Of a stretch of 64,000 nucleotides of DNA, positions 46,152-58,515 are shown piece after piece (position 1 is the first letter of the stretch; each line of letters begins with the position of its first letter). Origin of the DNA: Sorex araneus (lineage: Eukaryota; Chordata; Mammalia; Eulipotyphla; Soricidae); contig NC_073305.1 of the NCBI RefSeq assembly GCF_027595985.1, forward strand, positions 105,645,535 through 105,709,534, given 5' to 3'. The notes below the pieces were generated by a model that saw only the letters and a program-made list of their open reading frames with translations, searched no databases and was not told where the DNA came from. The position numbers and the translations under genes are program-made.

Positions 46152-48446
46152 AAGTCTTTTTTTAAGGAATTCATTTGTGGCATATTTATTAAAACAGACA
46201 TTTTTTTTTCCTCCTGTAAAATCACCTTGGCAGAGTACTACCGAATTCCTAGGGGAACGACGGGGAGGAGACTGCAGTAAAACTTCCGTTTTCTACATTT
46301 ACCCTAAACCATACCCAACACACCCTGCTTTCTCTTCACAACCCCCTGGAACTGACTTTAAAGACTTTAAAACATAAAGGTCACTTTTAAACAAAGTGGC
46401 AGTGGCAGAAACAGCAGTGTTTAAGAACCAAAGAAGAGAATTTATGTAGCAGCTCCATGACACTTCAGGCAGAAAGCAGCTGTAGCAGGCCAGAGGTTAC
46501 GTTTCAAAACTTAGATGACTGCTCCGTACTCTGTGAATCAGTCTTGCTTCTTAGATTCTCAACAGAATCCTTTGCTTCCTTCTGCCCTCACAAAGGATCT
46601 GTCCTTTTGACTCTTATATATCTGAATCTCTTTTCTCTCTCTTTCTGTACTCTTCTCTGTCTCTCTGTTTTTTCATTCTCATCAAATGTTTTCCCTTCCC
46701 AGGTGACAGTCTTACAGACTTGGCTTCTGGGTATGAATCACCAAGGTCATTTAAAACTCCTACATTAATAATAATAATCTCACACACACAATCTACTTAG
46801 TTGAAGAAAGGAAACTAAACTTTTTTTTACCTACATCAAACAATTCTCAAGATGTTAATGATTGCAAAGATCAAGCAAGGGCTTTATTGGAGCAAAAATT
46901 CACATTTAAACTTTAAATTATTTAAAATGTTTTTTTTTTAAAGAACCACAAGACTCATCTTTAAAGTGTACCAGATGGTTCTTTGCTGGCACAAACTGTT
47001 CCCTATGTTTATAATGGATTTCTGTAAGTGCCTTTGATTGACAGCAACCAGTTGTGTTACAAAACAGTATGACATCAGGTCAATCATGATGAAACTTGAT
47101 AATGCCACATCAATAATGTGACATTTTATGTAGTACTTTGAAACAAGTTGCTGTTGGAGAACAAAGTGATACTTAGTAATGGATAAATATTGCAAACAAA
47201 TGTTAACTCATCACATTGTGGCCTTTATTGATAGTGTTCAAGGCCAAGAGCATGATACCAATGACTCTCAGAAATCCTAGGGACTGGTGAATTGAGACAC
47301 AAGTTTATTCCAATTCAGGGTATGATAAATCCTGCTGTTTCCATAAAACCATTATCCTGTATATCATAATTCATCTAATATCACATCTAATCATTAGGCA
47401 CATTCGAACACATATTTCAGAAACATAAAAACCTGAAGATCACCACATGCCCTCCAGCTGCAATTATAGGATGAGTAGAGTAGGAAAAATTAGTCAAACT
47501 TCTGAAAGGCAGAGTTTCAAAATAAGCAAATCATCACATAAAATAAAGCTGACCCGCCCCCTAGCTTTGTCAAGTGAATTTGCTGTGCCATACTCTTCCT
47601 ACTGGTGATGGCCATGCCAGCTAAGCAAAGCAGTGACAGAAATGTCCACTTAATTGGGGACACTCAAGCACAAAAACAAATCACTAGCGGTCTAACTTTC
47701 AGACCTTTCTGGCTTGAGGGGAACTTGACCAAAAGTGCATGAGGTGAAGTGCTGCAGAGAGTGAGAGAGATGAGTTGGGAACAAGCAAAGATGAGTGCTG
47801 GTGACAAACCCAGAGGTGTCTATTAGAAGTTTGATTTTTTTTTTCTGACCTATCTCTTAGGAACCTTTCCCCTCATATTTCTATTTAAACCTCCATCAGA
47901 TTCATATTTGAGTTGATATATGGAAGAGGTATATCTTTTTGGGAAATGAAAAGTTTTGGTAAGAGCATTTCAGTATTGAGTGATATTAAGAACTAACACC
48001 AGTGGAAATCCCACCTAACCATGCTTCTGCTTATTTATAGGTCCAATTATCTAGCACTCCTTTGAATGGACCCCATCAGTCTCTTGTTTGTGTTTCTTTT
48101 ATCTTCTTCCACTTCTATCTAACCCAACATAGTTGGAGTTTTATCCCAAATGTTAAATTGTCAGTGAAGTATTTTTTAATTTTCTAATCAGATTTGAGCT
48201 CTTCTTCTCTAACATGCACATATCATTTTGTAAATATATATTCTTAAAATAATCTAGTTTGTTTTCTATCTGGCATAGCATTTACCACCTGGGCAGGAAT
48301 TAAGTTTTATTTATCATTATAGCCACTGAAGTAGCTAGCCCAATATTCAACAGAAGTCTAGCTTTAAAAAAATGAGCAATATTGGTAGTTAATAAGTTTA
48401 AAAAATAGACTCATTTTCTCTGACCTACTTCCTAAATCTTATCTTT
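46152..48446. other. Unassigned
   Basis: About 2.3 kb with no recognised gene or repeat. It has the longest moderately GC-balanced non-repeat stretches in the window (46200-46770, 46940-47240, 47540-47800). Frames up to 103 codons (46457-46768) are pyrimidine-biased and lack family features. Confidence 0.4.
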
Positions 48447-48460
48447 AAAATAGGTGGGCC
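48447..48460. repeat. Target-site duplication of the 48461 L1 (left)
   Basis: AAAATAGGTGGGCC is repeated perfectly at 49400-49413. Confidence 0.95.
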
Positions 48461-49399
48461 ACAGAGGCTAGCACACATCCAAAAGAACAAAAGCAACCGC
48501 TGTTGGAGAGGATGTGGGGAGAAAGGGACCCTTCTACACTGCTGGTGGGAATGTCGGCTAGTTCAGCCCTTTTGGAAAACAATATGGACGATTCTCAAAA
48601 AACTAGAGGTTGAGCTCCCATTTGACCCAGCAATACCACTGCTGGGAATATATCCCAGAAAAGCCAAAAAGTATAGTCGAAATGACATCTGCACTTATAT
48701 GTTCATCGCAGCACTGTTTACAATAGCCAGAATCTGGAAAAAACCCGAGTGCCCTAGAACAGATGACTGGTTGAAGAAACTCTGGTACATGTACACAATG
48801 GAATACTATGCAGCTGTTAGAAAGAATGAGGTCATGACGTTTGCATATAAGTGGATCAGCATGGAAAGTATCATGCTAAGTGAAATGAGTCAGAAAGAAA
48901 GAGACAGACATAGAAAGATTGCACTCATCTGTGGAATATAGAATAATAGACTATAAGACTAACACCCAAGAATAGTAGAAATAAGTACCAGGAGGTTGTC
49001 ACCATGGCTTGGAGGCTGTTCTCTCATTCTGGGCAACTCAGAGAAGGGAACACCAAGTAAAATGTGGTTGGAGGTCATGTGGGGGAAAGATGATGCGGGC
49101 CGAATATAGACTAGAGACTGAACACAATGGCCACTCAGCACCTTTGTTGCAAACCATAACACCTAATCAGAGAGAGAGAACAAAAGGGAATACCCTGCCA
49201 TAGTGGCAGTGTGGGGTGGGGGGAGATGGGACTGGGGAGGGGGGGAGGGATGTTGGGTTTACTGGTGGTGGAGAATGGGCACTGGTGAAGGGATGGGTTA
49301 TCGAACTTTGTAAGGGAGAAACATGAGCACAAAAATGTATAAATCTGTAACTGTACCCTCACGTTGACTCACTAATTAAAAATAAACTATTAATTAAAA
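48461..49399 (+). mobile_element. 5'-truncated young L1 (ORF2 C-terminus and 3' UTR)
   Basis: A 939-bp L1 with a perfect 14-bp duplication. It begins 'acagaggctagcacacatcc' in the ORF2 C-terminal domain and stays open to the natural ORF2 end: FIAALFTIARIWKKPECPRT near 48701, TMEYYAAVRKNEVMTFAYKW near 48797, ending RKIALICGI at 48941. The 3' UTR has a G-rich tract (49210-49250), 'gggcactggtgaagggatgg' (49276) and a short AT-rich tail. This 3' end is the one shared by the non-autonomous family. Confidence 0.96.
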
Positions 49400-49625
49400 A
49401 AAATAGGTGGGCCAAAAAGACAATGCAGTAATTAGGAGAACAGGGAAATCAAGTTCAAACCATGGCACCATGTGACCTCTTAAGTATCACCCTGGGGAAC
49501 TCTAGTGGTCCATAGCAGTGCCACCTTCTCCTTATCTATCCTTGGCTCCTGCATCGAACCACCCAAACTGTCTGAGTACCACTAAGTGTGGTCCCCTCCC
49601 CCAAAAGTACTGCTTGGGAAGCCTC
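49400..49625 (+). mobile_element. Very old SINE, L1 target
   Basis: 'gacaatgcagtaattaggag', 'caagttcaaaccatggcacc', 'tgagtaccactaagtgtggt'. SOR-like order but strongly diverged. Its left edge was cut by the L1 insertion. Confidence 0.5.
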
Positions 49626-49662
49626 ATAAATAAATAAATATATATATATATACATATATATC
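49626..49662. repeat. (AAAT)n/(AT)n tract
   Basis: Short AT-rich simple repeat grown at the old SINE tail. Confidence 0.85.
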
Positions 49663-50894
49663 AATTTTAAAGAGGAGAGGATGTTAGAAATTAAATAGTT
49701 TATTTCATTGAGTTTTAATTTCTATAGGTAAGATCAATTTACTTAATAGTTCTTTCCAGTTCTATCAAAGAGAACAGATATTTCTTTAAAAGGATACTTG
49801 ACTTTTAACTCTTATCTGTTATCTGCTACTGAGGTCATAAAGTGAGGTTCTTTGAAATCTTTGTCAAGTCCAGTATAATTATCTATATAGAACAGTATTT
49901 GTGGCTTCTGTATTCTATCTTACTTTGGCTTTTTGTAGTTACTTTTCAGTGATAAATCACCTTGCTTTCAGACTATATCCTCAATGTAAGGTGTTTTCTA
50001 GAAGGAACTGCTTTAGTTTTTCAGACTTTGTTGTTCATTTTTTTTCTTTCTAATTGTTTCCCTTTGGAACGTTTAACTGAGGATATCATTAAACTTGTCC
50101 TAATATCATTTATTTTGCAGTTCACTGCTCTTAGAGAGACACAGAAAATATGTCTCACATGGTGTCCTATATATTATCCAGCTTTTTTCAGTTTCAGACC
50201 AGCAGGAGATACTAGTGATTGATTGAACTTACAAAAGCCCTTGAATTCCTCTTTCACAAAATTAATCTTTTCTTTTACGTTTGTAAGCCCTGACTTATAT
50301 TATATCCCTGCCACTGTCTGGGGGTTAAAAAGAAAAGAAAAACAGAAGTAAGTAAAATGATATATGCTGTAGCCTAGAGCATAAAGGCTGATATACTTTA
50401 GGATGGGATATTTTCTGAGAAAGTTACTGAATGTAGCAGCCACTCATAATGAAACTACCATCTAGGAAACATCTTTTAAATTAAATGTGCATGGAATCTA
50501 CTGTTTTTTACACACAAATAGAAAAAATAGTATTTCTTTCATGAAATTTTAATTATTTCCATACCTACATAGTCTTGTTACTTCAGATTTAGGAATTGCT
50601 AACTGAGGGAGAAATTCTAAGATCTTAAGAAATTCTAAGAGAAAAACAGAAGGAAAAAAATGTTTTGCTGAAGATGCATATTTCTTCCCTTACAAAAATA
50701 ATTTGTGGCTAACACACATTTATAGCCAGATGTTTCATCTCAAACACAATGTGACAACTATAAAACTAAAATATATATTTTAATTTACTGGGAATGCCTT
50801 TTATTTTCATGAGTATTCTTATTGACCCCCATAGTCTCCTTCTAAGTTTCTTTCTTTTTTTCTTTTGCTTTGTCTTTGTTTTTGTTTTGCTATG
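49663..50894. other. Unassigned AT-rich DNA
   Basis: No gene or repeat recognised. Confidence 0.4.
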
Positions 50895-51030
50895 ATTTTA
50901 GGCCAACCCAGCAGTGCTCAGGGATCACTACTGGTGTGCTCAGGGCACCATATGGTTGCCATGGATTTAAGCTATGTTCACTACATGAAAGGAAAATGCT
51001 TTACCTGCATACTATATCTCAAACCCCAAA
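50895..51030 (-). mobile_element. Eroded SOR-type SINE
   Basis: Reversed: 'cccagcagtgctcagggatc', 'gggcaccatatggttgccat', 'gaaaggaaaatgctttacct'. Confidence 0.75.
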
Positions 51031-52559
51031 GACTCTCCATTTCATGATACACCATTAAAAATGACATCATCACATATTTATTAAATACACATTCTATGCC
51101 AGTTTCAAAAATCCTCCCTCCCCAAGAAACAAGTAAAAAAAAATCCTTCTCAAGGCATTCAGAGTTTAAAAGTCTGATATAAATAAAAGATAGTAATGAA
51201 TCCGGTAATGGTGGTGGTGTAGCATATGTTGGATGAGTCATCCTCGATAATAAATACTAACACTTAGTCAGTTAAAAAGAAAGAGGTAGGTGACAGTGGA
51301 ATTTCTCAAAGAATAAAATAGAGTGAAGGGAGTCCACAATTGAAAGAAGAGATTCATGTTGTGTTTGAGCTAGATTTCTATTATTTACCCAAAGATATCC
51401 CACAGCCCAGAGAGCACGAAACATTAAAAACTTGAGTATATGGTATAGTAGTAAGGTCTACAGAAACATAAGAGAATGTTTTAGAACTGCAAGAGGGGCT
51501 AGAAATCAAAGGTGGTCTGGAGGTGGGGGAGTGGGAGAAAACTCAGAAAAGAGGCTCAGAAGAGAGTTCAAAATTCACATATAAATTTCCCTAAAATTCT
51601 TGGCCAACTCATAATATGTGCTTATAAGAAGGAAATTGAATGGAGTAAAAAACAAGAGAGTAACAACTAGAAGGCTAAAATAAGTTCTCAGATATAGTTA
51701 TACCCATTAAAAAGTAGATATCTTGGAGTTTAAATTTACATAGTAGAAGGTAAGTTATGGTAAATATTTAAGTCCCAGAAAAGTATTCCTTAGTTAAAAG
51801 AAATGTATTGTATAACTAAGACATTTTCTATAGGCCTAAAGACAAATGAGAAAATAATCTATCTGAAATAACAAAGCCAAATTTTGATGCAATGACATAA
51901 CAAACCTGAGTAAAATAAATAATTCTTTTAGGTTTCACAGTATCTCACCCATAATATCTAGCATATACCTAGTATACAAACAGTTATTAGAAAAAAGCTT
52001 AAGGAAAAAAGAAATGTGACCCAAAGTCAAGGAAAAAAATCTGTCAATGGGAGCAGACTCTATCAATGGCTGTACTGAAGGTAAACTTAGTGCAAAAATA
52101 TGCACAGCACAATTTGAATTATAGTAGGAAAGGCGAGGAAGGGAAATAGGATATAAAATTATCTGTGGAATATTTCACAGAAATTCTTCTAAATATGATC
52201 TCCAAATAGCAATGTATATATGATATATTTACTCTAAACTTCTAGAGACAAAAACCAGAATGATGATAACACTCCATGCAGTTAATGGAAAGTTTATCAT
52301 TGCTGTGTTAAACATGCGAAGATGTAGTAAAGAAAACTATCTAAAATTAAGGACATAAAAAAAGACCCTGAAGAAAAAATTACATTATATTAACAATGGT
52401 CTGAGGGATAATTTCAAGTAGACTAACGTGTATGATTTGACCTGGTAGGGTAAGTAGCAGAACAAGAAAAAAAACCTGTGTTTTCAATATAATTCTGAAT
52501 GTTTTTTATATTTTATGAAAATTATAAACTCCCACATTAAAGACCTTTAAGGGTACCCA
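51031..52559. other. Unassigned AT-rich DNA
   Basis: Purine-rich on plus and AT-rich. It may include ancient L1 continuing to the right, but I see no firm landmarks. Confidence 0.35.
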
Positions 52560-52944
52560 AATACAAAATATGATAAAGCTATCAGACTTTTAAAATGACC
52601 AGAGAATTTTATTAAAAACTTTATGTCAGTAAATTAGACTATGTTAAATGGTCCATTCTTTTGAAAGATACAGAACGAGTTCCTAAAGATTAGACAACCT
52701 CAATTGCACTAATCTTTAAAAAAAAGTTAAATCAGCATTTAAAAAAAGGATAAGGAAACTTTTGTTCAAAGATAAGTTAACATTTAAATAGACCTATGTA
52801 ATTCACTGGTGAACTCTACCAGTCTTTTAAAGATGAATAACAAATTCTGTGTGGGGAACCCTGAAAAAAGCAAGCAGCAAACTATACTAACCTATTCTCT
52901 AATGCCAGTATAACCCTGACACCAAAATCAGATAAAGACATTAC

Positions 52945-53170
52945 AAGTTCAGGGAGACAACTCAGTGATTAGATGTCCATGGTTGATTCCTGAAACACCT
53001 GGTTCCTGAGTACTTCCAGATGTACCCCCATGGCCTCCCCAGCAAAAATATATAATAATAAAGAACTCCCAGCAAAGTGTTGGTGATGTGACTCAAGACT
53101 AAATCACACATCTTACATGCGTGGAATGAGACCTGGGTTCCATCCCTAACACTGGGAGGTGGGGAATGGG
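52945..53170 (+). mobile_element. Two eroded SINE fragments inside the old L1
   Basis: 52945-53060 ('gggagacaactcagtgatta', 'gttgattcctgaaacacctg') and 53075-53170 ('tggtgatgtgactcaagact', 'gagacctgggttccatccct'). Both are tRNA-head-like and diverged. Confidence 0.5.
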
Positions 53171-53400
53171 GGTGGTGCAAAAGATCAGCAAACTAGAAGT
53201 AAAAGTTAACACTTTTAACCTGATAAAGTCTATTCACTAAAACACATAGATATCATAATTGATCATTAAATATTTACCACCTAATATTTAAATATTCTCC
53301 ACCTAAGATTAGGAACAAGGGAAGAATGTCTGCTCTCATCACTACTATTTAAATGATATCACTGTTTATTGCATGACAATTATAACCAGTGAAATAATGA

Positions 53401-53640
53401 AATGTGGGGAACAAGAGAGGAAGAAGTAAGGAGGGAAGGATGAGAGGGAGTAAGCAAGGAGGGAAGGAAAGAAAGAAAAATGTAAGAAAGGAGAAACGGA
53501 GAAAAGATGAAAGAAAAAAAGGAGTGAGAAGAAAGGAACAAAGAGGGATGGGCAATGAAGAAGGAAGGAAAGGAGGGAAGGAGGGAGAAAGGAAAGAAGG
53601 AAGGAGAAGAGAAAGGAAATATGCAGATGGAACGATGGAA
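53401..53640. repeat. GA-rich low-complexity tract (GGAA/GAAA)
   Basis: About 240 bases of imperfect GGAA, GGGA and GAAA units. Confidence 0.9.
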
Positions 53641-54834
53641 AATAATACATTATGTTTCTTAAACTTTAATTTTTGAAGTCCAACTGCTTCTCACAATAAA
53701 AAAAAATTTAAAGTGAAATGATAATTTGTGCCAAGAAAATGAGAAGAACAAGCTTCAGAATGGGAGAAAATATTTGTGAAAGACACATCTGATAAAATAC
53801 CATTATCCAAAATAAAATAATACTAAAACTCAACAAGAAGACCATCTGATGTTTAAATTGGCAGAGGTTCTAAACACTTCACCAAAGAAGATGCATGGCT
53901 GGCAAATAGTCACATAAAAATTATTTTACACGATGTCATTCTGAGAAATATGAGTTCAAAAAACAATGACTTTTTACTACACACATACTGAAATGGCTTA
54001 AATCCAAACACTGACAAAAACAACCACTGACATGAATGTAAGTATCCAGAACTCTAATTCTTTACTGATGGGAATGCAAAATAATGTAACTAGTTGGAAG
54101 ACATCTTGGCAGTTTCTTACTAAGCTATATATATTCTTGCCATATGATGCAGCCGTCATATTCCTTTTATTTACGCAAATTAGTTGAAAACATGTCTATA
54201 CAAAATTCTTCACATGGAATTTTTATAGAGAGCTTTATTTATAATTACCAAAAACTCAAAAGCACTAAAATATCCTACTGTAGATAAAATAGTAAGTAAA
54301 CTGGTTCAGCAAGAAACGGAGAATTTTTCAGCACAAAAAGAAAAATACTGAAAAAGCAAACCATGAAAACAAAACAGACTTTGAGTGGATATTTATAAGT
54401 GAAAAAATCCATTGTGAAAATGTTATATATTACATCTTCCACTTTGTGAGGATTATGGAAAAGATAAAAGGATGGAGAGAGCAGTAATTTTCAGAAGTTA
54501 GGGGAAATTCAGGGATGATTATGTAGGATACAAAGGATTTTTTTATGACTGCAAAGTAATGATTGATACTATGATGGTAAATGCATTTTAGTGGAAAATT
54601 CATTTAGATGCAAAAAATAATGCATTTGATTAAAACCCACAGAAGGTATACCAAATTTAATGTACTGAGAACTGAAGACTTCAGGTAATAATAATGTTCC
54701 GGTGCAGTTTTATTGATGGTAGCACTGGTTCACAGTGTTGTGTGAGTGTTGATAATGAGAAGACTGTACTTGCTTGGAACTACAAATAATTTTACAAGTC
54801 TAAAATTGATCTAAAGATAAACTTTTAAAAAAAT

Positions 54835-55302
54835 TAACTGAATCACTAGGAAAATGAAGTCATGAAATTTGCTTATGAATAGATGGACATGGAAAGTACC
54901 ATGTTGGGTGAAATAAGTCAGAAGAGGGACATATATAGAATGATCCCACTCATTTGTGGGATATAAAAACCATAATATGAGACAATAATAGTAGAAACTA
55001 AGATCCAGAAGGACTGGTACACAGTTGTAAGCTTGTTACAAGCATGTGTGTGTATGGGGAGGGGAGTGGGAAAGGAGGTCATGAGGTGGGGGGAGGTTGT
55101 TAGGATTGAAAAGGGACCAGTATGACAATGAGAGTTAAAAATAACCACTCTGGACAAGAACTGAGTGCTGAGTGCTGAAAGTAGGTAAAGGGATATACAT
55201 GATAACTTTTCACTAACTGTATTGCAAATCATCATGCCCAAAAGAAAAGAGCAAAAGGGGGAGATATAGAGATAGACAGAGAGAGGAGAGTGAGAGAGGA
55301 GG

Positions 55303-55343
<41 letters not shown>

Positions 55344-55500
55344 CCTGCCAGGTTGGGGGAAAAATGGTGACTTTGGTGGTGGGAAATGCACACTGGTGAA
55401 AGGAGGGGGTGTTGGAACGTTTTATAATTGAAACCCAATCATGAACAACTTTGTAACTGTGTATCTTGTGGTGATTTAATAAAGGTATACTTAAAGTAAA
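54835..55500 (+). mobile_element. Older L1 3' end, distinct 3' UTR type
   Basis: ORF2 end ('aaaatgaagtcatgaaattt', 'aagtaccatgttgggtgaaa', 'cccactcatttgtgggat'), then a 3' UTR with a G-rich part (55060-55095), a GA tract and 'gcacactggtgaaaggaggg', ending 'gtgatttaataaagg'. The terminal wording differs from the 48461 L1, marking another subfamily. Confidence 0.85.
55258..55342. repeat. (GA)n microsatellite inside the L1 3' UTR
   Basis: GAGA-rich run, pure GA over the last 35 or so bases. Confidence 0.93.
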
Positions 55501-55627
55501 AACTTCAAATGAACTTTAATACACTAGCACTGAGCAATTGGAAACAGTTTTTAACAGATTCCATTTATAAGGGCATTTTAAAAACTTGAAAATATTAGTG
55601 GAAAATCTGAACAAAGAAATGAAGAAT

Positions 55628-55805
55628 TTGTGGCTGGAAAGATCAGACACCAGGTAGTATGCTTGGCTTGCATGTAACTGACCCAGGTTTGATCCCCAGC
55701 ATTCCATATATTTTATCAAGCACCTGTAGGAGTAATTACTGAGTGCAGAGGCAGGAGTAAGTTCTGAGCAGAGCTGGCATGGCCCAATGTGCCCCCCAAA
55801 TAAAA
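55628..55805 (+). mobile_element. Older SOR-type SINE
   Basis: 'gtggctggaaagatcagaca', 'caggtttgatccccagcatt', 'gagtgcagaggcaggagtaa', ending 'gccccccaaataaaaa'. Confidence 0.85.
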
Positions 55806-56350
55806 AGATATGAACATTTTTATATCTAAAATTAGCAAATGTTAATGTGAAAAAAATTAAAATGTACATAACTTCACTCATTTTCTCCTACACACACTAT
55901 CCATGTTGAAAAGATTCAGTTTTTTTTTCAGATGTCAACTGTTCCCAAATCTATGAATAGATTCACTAAAATTGTACTTAAATTAGAAGCAGACTTCTTA
56001 TAGACACTGTCAAGATAGTTGTAAAGTTTGCATAGAAATGCAAAGGACTCATATTAGCTACAATAATTATGGGGAGAAAAGAAGTTGAAGGAATTCACTA
56101 CATAATTTTAAATTTATCTTAAAGCTTTATTGTAATTATAAAATATGGTACTCGCCCAAAGATTGTCAATTAGATTAATGGAATAAAATAAAGTTTCCAG
56201 AGTTAGCCCCAAACTCATATATAGTCACTTGAATTTTTTTAAAGTTGCTGATGAGAATGTAAAATTTTACAACAATTTTAATGGAGAAACAGGAAATTTT
56301 ATTAAAAATTTAGAAATAGGCATATGTACACAAGAAAAATAAAGCATGAT
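55806..56350. other. Unassigned AT-rich DNA
   Basis: Nothing recognised. Confidence 0.4.
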
Positions 56351-56361
56351 AGAATTAGAAT

Positions 56362-56949
56362 TTTTTTAAAAATTTTTTTGTTGAATCACCATGTGGAAAG
56401 TTACAAAGCTTTCGGGCTTAAGTCTCAGTTATACAATGCTCAAACACCCATCCCTTCACCAGTGCACATATTCTACCACCAGGAACCCCAGTATACCTTC
56501 CCCCAGCCCTGTCCCCCACCTCCCACCTGTGTGGCTGATAAATTTCACTTTACTTTTCTCTTTACTTTGATTACATTCAATATTTCAACAAGAAACTCAC
56601 TATTATTGTTTGGAGTTTCCCCCCCAAAGTCAGACCTGTTGAAAAGGAAGCATTTGATAATTTGTTTTCCATTGCTGGCAATGAAAAGATATGAGGTTTT
56701 GGATTTCTGTATTTTAGTAACTAAGTCCAGGGAAATTTCTGTCAGAAATTGCATCACTGAAAGATTGTACCTCCCTTTTGTGGTCATCATAAGATGGTGG
56801 CTGGGGATCAGATCACAGTCTAGAGACATTTCTGCAAGAAGCTTCTGGTACCCAAAGAAGTTTAGCTGACCTTCGGGGCCATGTTCGTGCAGCAGCGGAG
56901 AGGCCACACAAGTGCGGCCGCCACAGTTACATGTCGGTGGAGGGCAGCC
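56362..56949 (-). mobile_element. L1-tailed non-autonomous retroposon, copy 2
   Basis: A 588-bp unit with an 11-bp duplication agaattagaat (56351-56361, 56950-56960). On minus: a GC-rich 5' start with a gcggccgc block (complement at 56915-56922), a middle part ('ctctagactgtgatctgatc'), a G-rich tract, 'gcactggtgaagggatgggt' and an A-rich tail. A 120-codon minus frame (56545-56907) begins MASPLLHEHGPEGQLNFFGY. The frame is not kept in the other copies, so I do not call it a gene. Confidence 0.87.
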
Positions 56950-56984
56950 AGAATTAGAATGTTTAATCTAGCTATATTTCTTTT

Positions 56985-57847
56985 CTTTCTTTGCTTTTTT
57001 GATTAAATTACTGTGAGATACAGTTACAAAGCTGTTCAAGATCAGTTTTCAGTCATACAATATTCAGACACCCATCCCTCTACCAATATACATTTCCTAG
57101 CACCAATGTCCCCAGATTCCTTCTGATCATCCACACCACCCCAAACTCGCACCCAACAGCCTGTCTCTATGACAGATGCTCTTCCTCTTATTCTTCCTCT
57201 TCTTCCTCCTCTTCCTCAGTTTCCTCCTCCTCTTCTTCTTCTTCCTTCTCCTCCTCCTCTCCCTCCTCTTCCTTTTCTTCTTCTTCTTCTTCCTCTCTTT
57301 CTCTCCCCATCCTCTCCCTCTCTCTCCCTCATTTTTTTCTCCTTTTGGGAATTATGGTTTGCAATACAGATACTGAGAAGTCAGCGTGTTTGTTCCTTTA
57401 TCTACTTTCAACACACAGTTCTTATTCAAAGCAATCTTTTCCAACTGTCATTGTCATAGCAGTTCCTTCTCTATCCCAACTGCCTTCTCCCCCAGCACTT
57501 GAGGTAGGCTTCCAACCATGGACCAATCCTCCTGGATCTCATTTCTACATTCTTTGGGTATTAGTCTCATATTATATATATTTTTTACATCCTACAATAA
57601 GTGCAATCATTCTATGTCTGTTCCTCTCCTTCTCACTCACTTAACTCATCATGTCCATCCATTAATAACTGAATTTCATGACTTAATTTTTCCTAACAGC
57701 TGCATAGTATTCCATTGTGTAGATGTACCATAGTTTCTTTAACCAGTCATCTATTCTCAGGCACTTGGGCTGTTTCCAGATTCTGGCTACTGTGAATGCT
57801 GCAATGAACATTAAAGTGAAGATGGCATTTCTGTTGTGTGTTTTTGC
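56985..57847 (-). mobile_element. L1 3' segment of a 5'-inverted insertion
   Basis: Reversed L1: 3' UTR (with a CT-rich tract at 57180-57345), the end of ORF2, and sequence back to about 'gatggcatttctgttgtgtg' (57822). At 57847 orientation flips and upstream ORF2 sequence continues on plus. A candidate 14-bp duplication ctagctatatttct (56968-56981) / ctagctacatttct (58502-58515) encloses the pair. Confidence 0.85.
57180..57345. repeat. CT-rich tract (CTT/CCT)
   Basis: Pyrimidine-only run within the minus-strand L1 3' UTR (the G-rich/A-rich tract of the L1 sense strand). Confidence 0.9.
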
Positions 57848-58515
57848 ATAAAAATGAAATACAAATGGCCAAAAGATACATGCAAAAATTTTCCATTTTA
57901 ATAACCATTAGAGAGATGCAAATAAAAATGAGATATCAACTCACAACACAGAGATAAACACAAATCAAAAATAAGAAGAACAGTGCCACACGACCTCATA
58001 TCTCCTCATTCTCAGCAATGGAAAACAAATTATCAAATGCTTCCTTACCAGCAGGTCTGACTCTGGGGGGGAAACTCCAAACAATAATAGTGAGTTTTTT
58101 TGTTTGTATGTAATCAAAGTGAAAAGAAAGTAAAGTGAAATTTATCAACTACACAGGCAGGGTGGGGGGATGGGGGTTGGGGGGTTGGGGGGAGGTTTAT
58201 TGTGGCTCTTGGTGGTGGAATATGTGCACTGGTGAAGGGATGGGTGTTCGAGCATTATGTAACTGAGACTTAAGCCTGAGAGCTTTGTATCTTTCAACAT
58301 GGTGATTCAATTAAAAAAATTAATTAAAAAATAAATAAAAAATAAGAAGAACAGTCAGTATTGGTACAGTTGAGGGGGAGAAAGGGACTATCCTTCATTG
58401 TTCATGGGAATGCTGACTGGTCTAGACTTTTTGGAAAAAATTCATGCGGTAATTCCTAAAAACCTAGAAATTTAGCTTCATATGACCCAGTAATACTACT
58501 TCTAGCTACATTTCT
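57848..58515 (+). mobile_element. Inverted 5' segment of the same L1
   Basis: Plus-strand ORF2 DNA: 'acaaatggccaaaagataca', 'attagagagatgcaaataaa', then (after the nested element) 'gagaaagggactatccttca', 'gggaatgctgactggtctag', 'tatgacccagtaatactact'. It stops where the minus-strand segment takes up the L1 order. Confidence 0.82.
57985..58337 (+). mobile_element. L1-tailed non-autonomous retroposon, copy 3 (5'-truncated)
   Basis: Starts in the middle of the family ('cacacgacctcatatctcct'), then 'ggaaactccaaacaataata', a G-rich tract (58158-58196), 'atatgtgcactggtgaaggg' and an A-rich tail. The perfect 18-bp duplication aaaaataagaagaacagt (57967-57984, 58338-58355) shows it inserted into the inverted L1. 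Confidence 0.94.

Larger units (their letters stand above)
52560..54800 (+). mobile_element. Ancient L1, ORF2 and 3' part, interrupted
   Basis: L1 ORF2 landmarks in order: 'attcactggtgaactctacc' (52801), 'tctaatgccagtataaccct' (52898), 'ggaagaatgtctgctctcat' (53320), 'gcttcagaatgggagaaaat' (53753), 'cttcaccaaagaagatgcat' (53878), 'tttactgatgggaatgcaaa' (54061), then the 3' end. Broken by two old SINE pieces (52945-53060, 53075-53170) and a GA-rich tract. No open frame survives. Confidence 0.75.

Noticed and set aside
46457-46768. 103-codon plus frame
   Set aside because: Composition follows a pyrimidine-rich stretch, no domain or family resemblance, no splice context that fits; not called.
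56545-56907. 120-codon minus frame in the non-autonomous element
   Set aside because: Not open at equivalent positions in the copies at 36497 and 57985; probably chance within a repeat.
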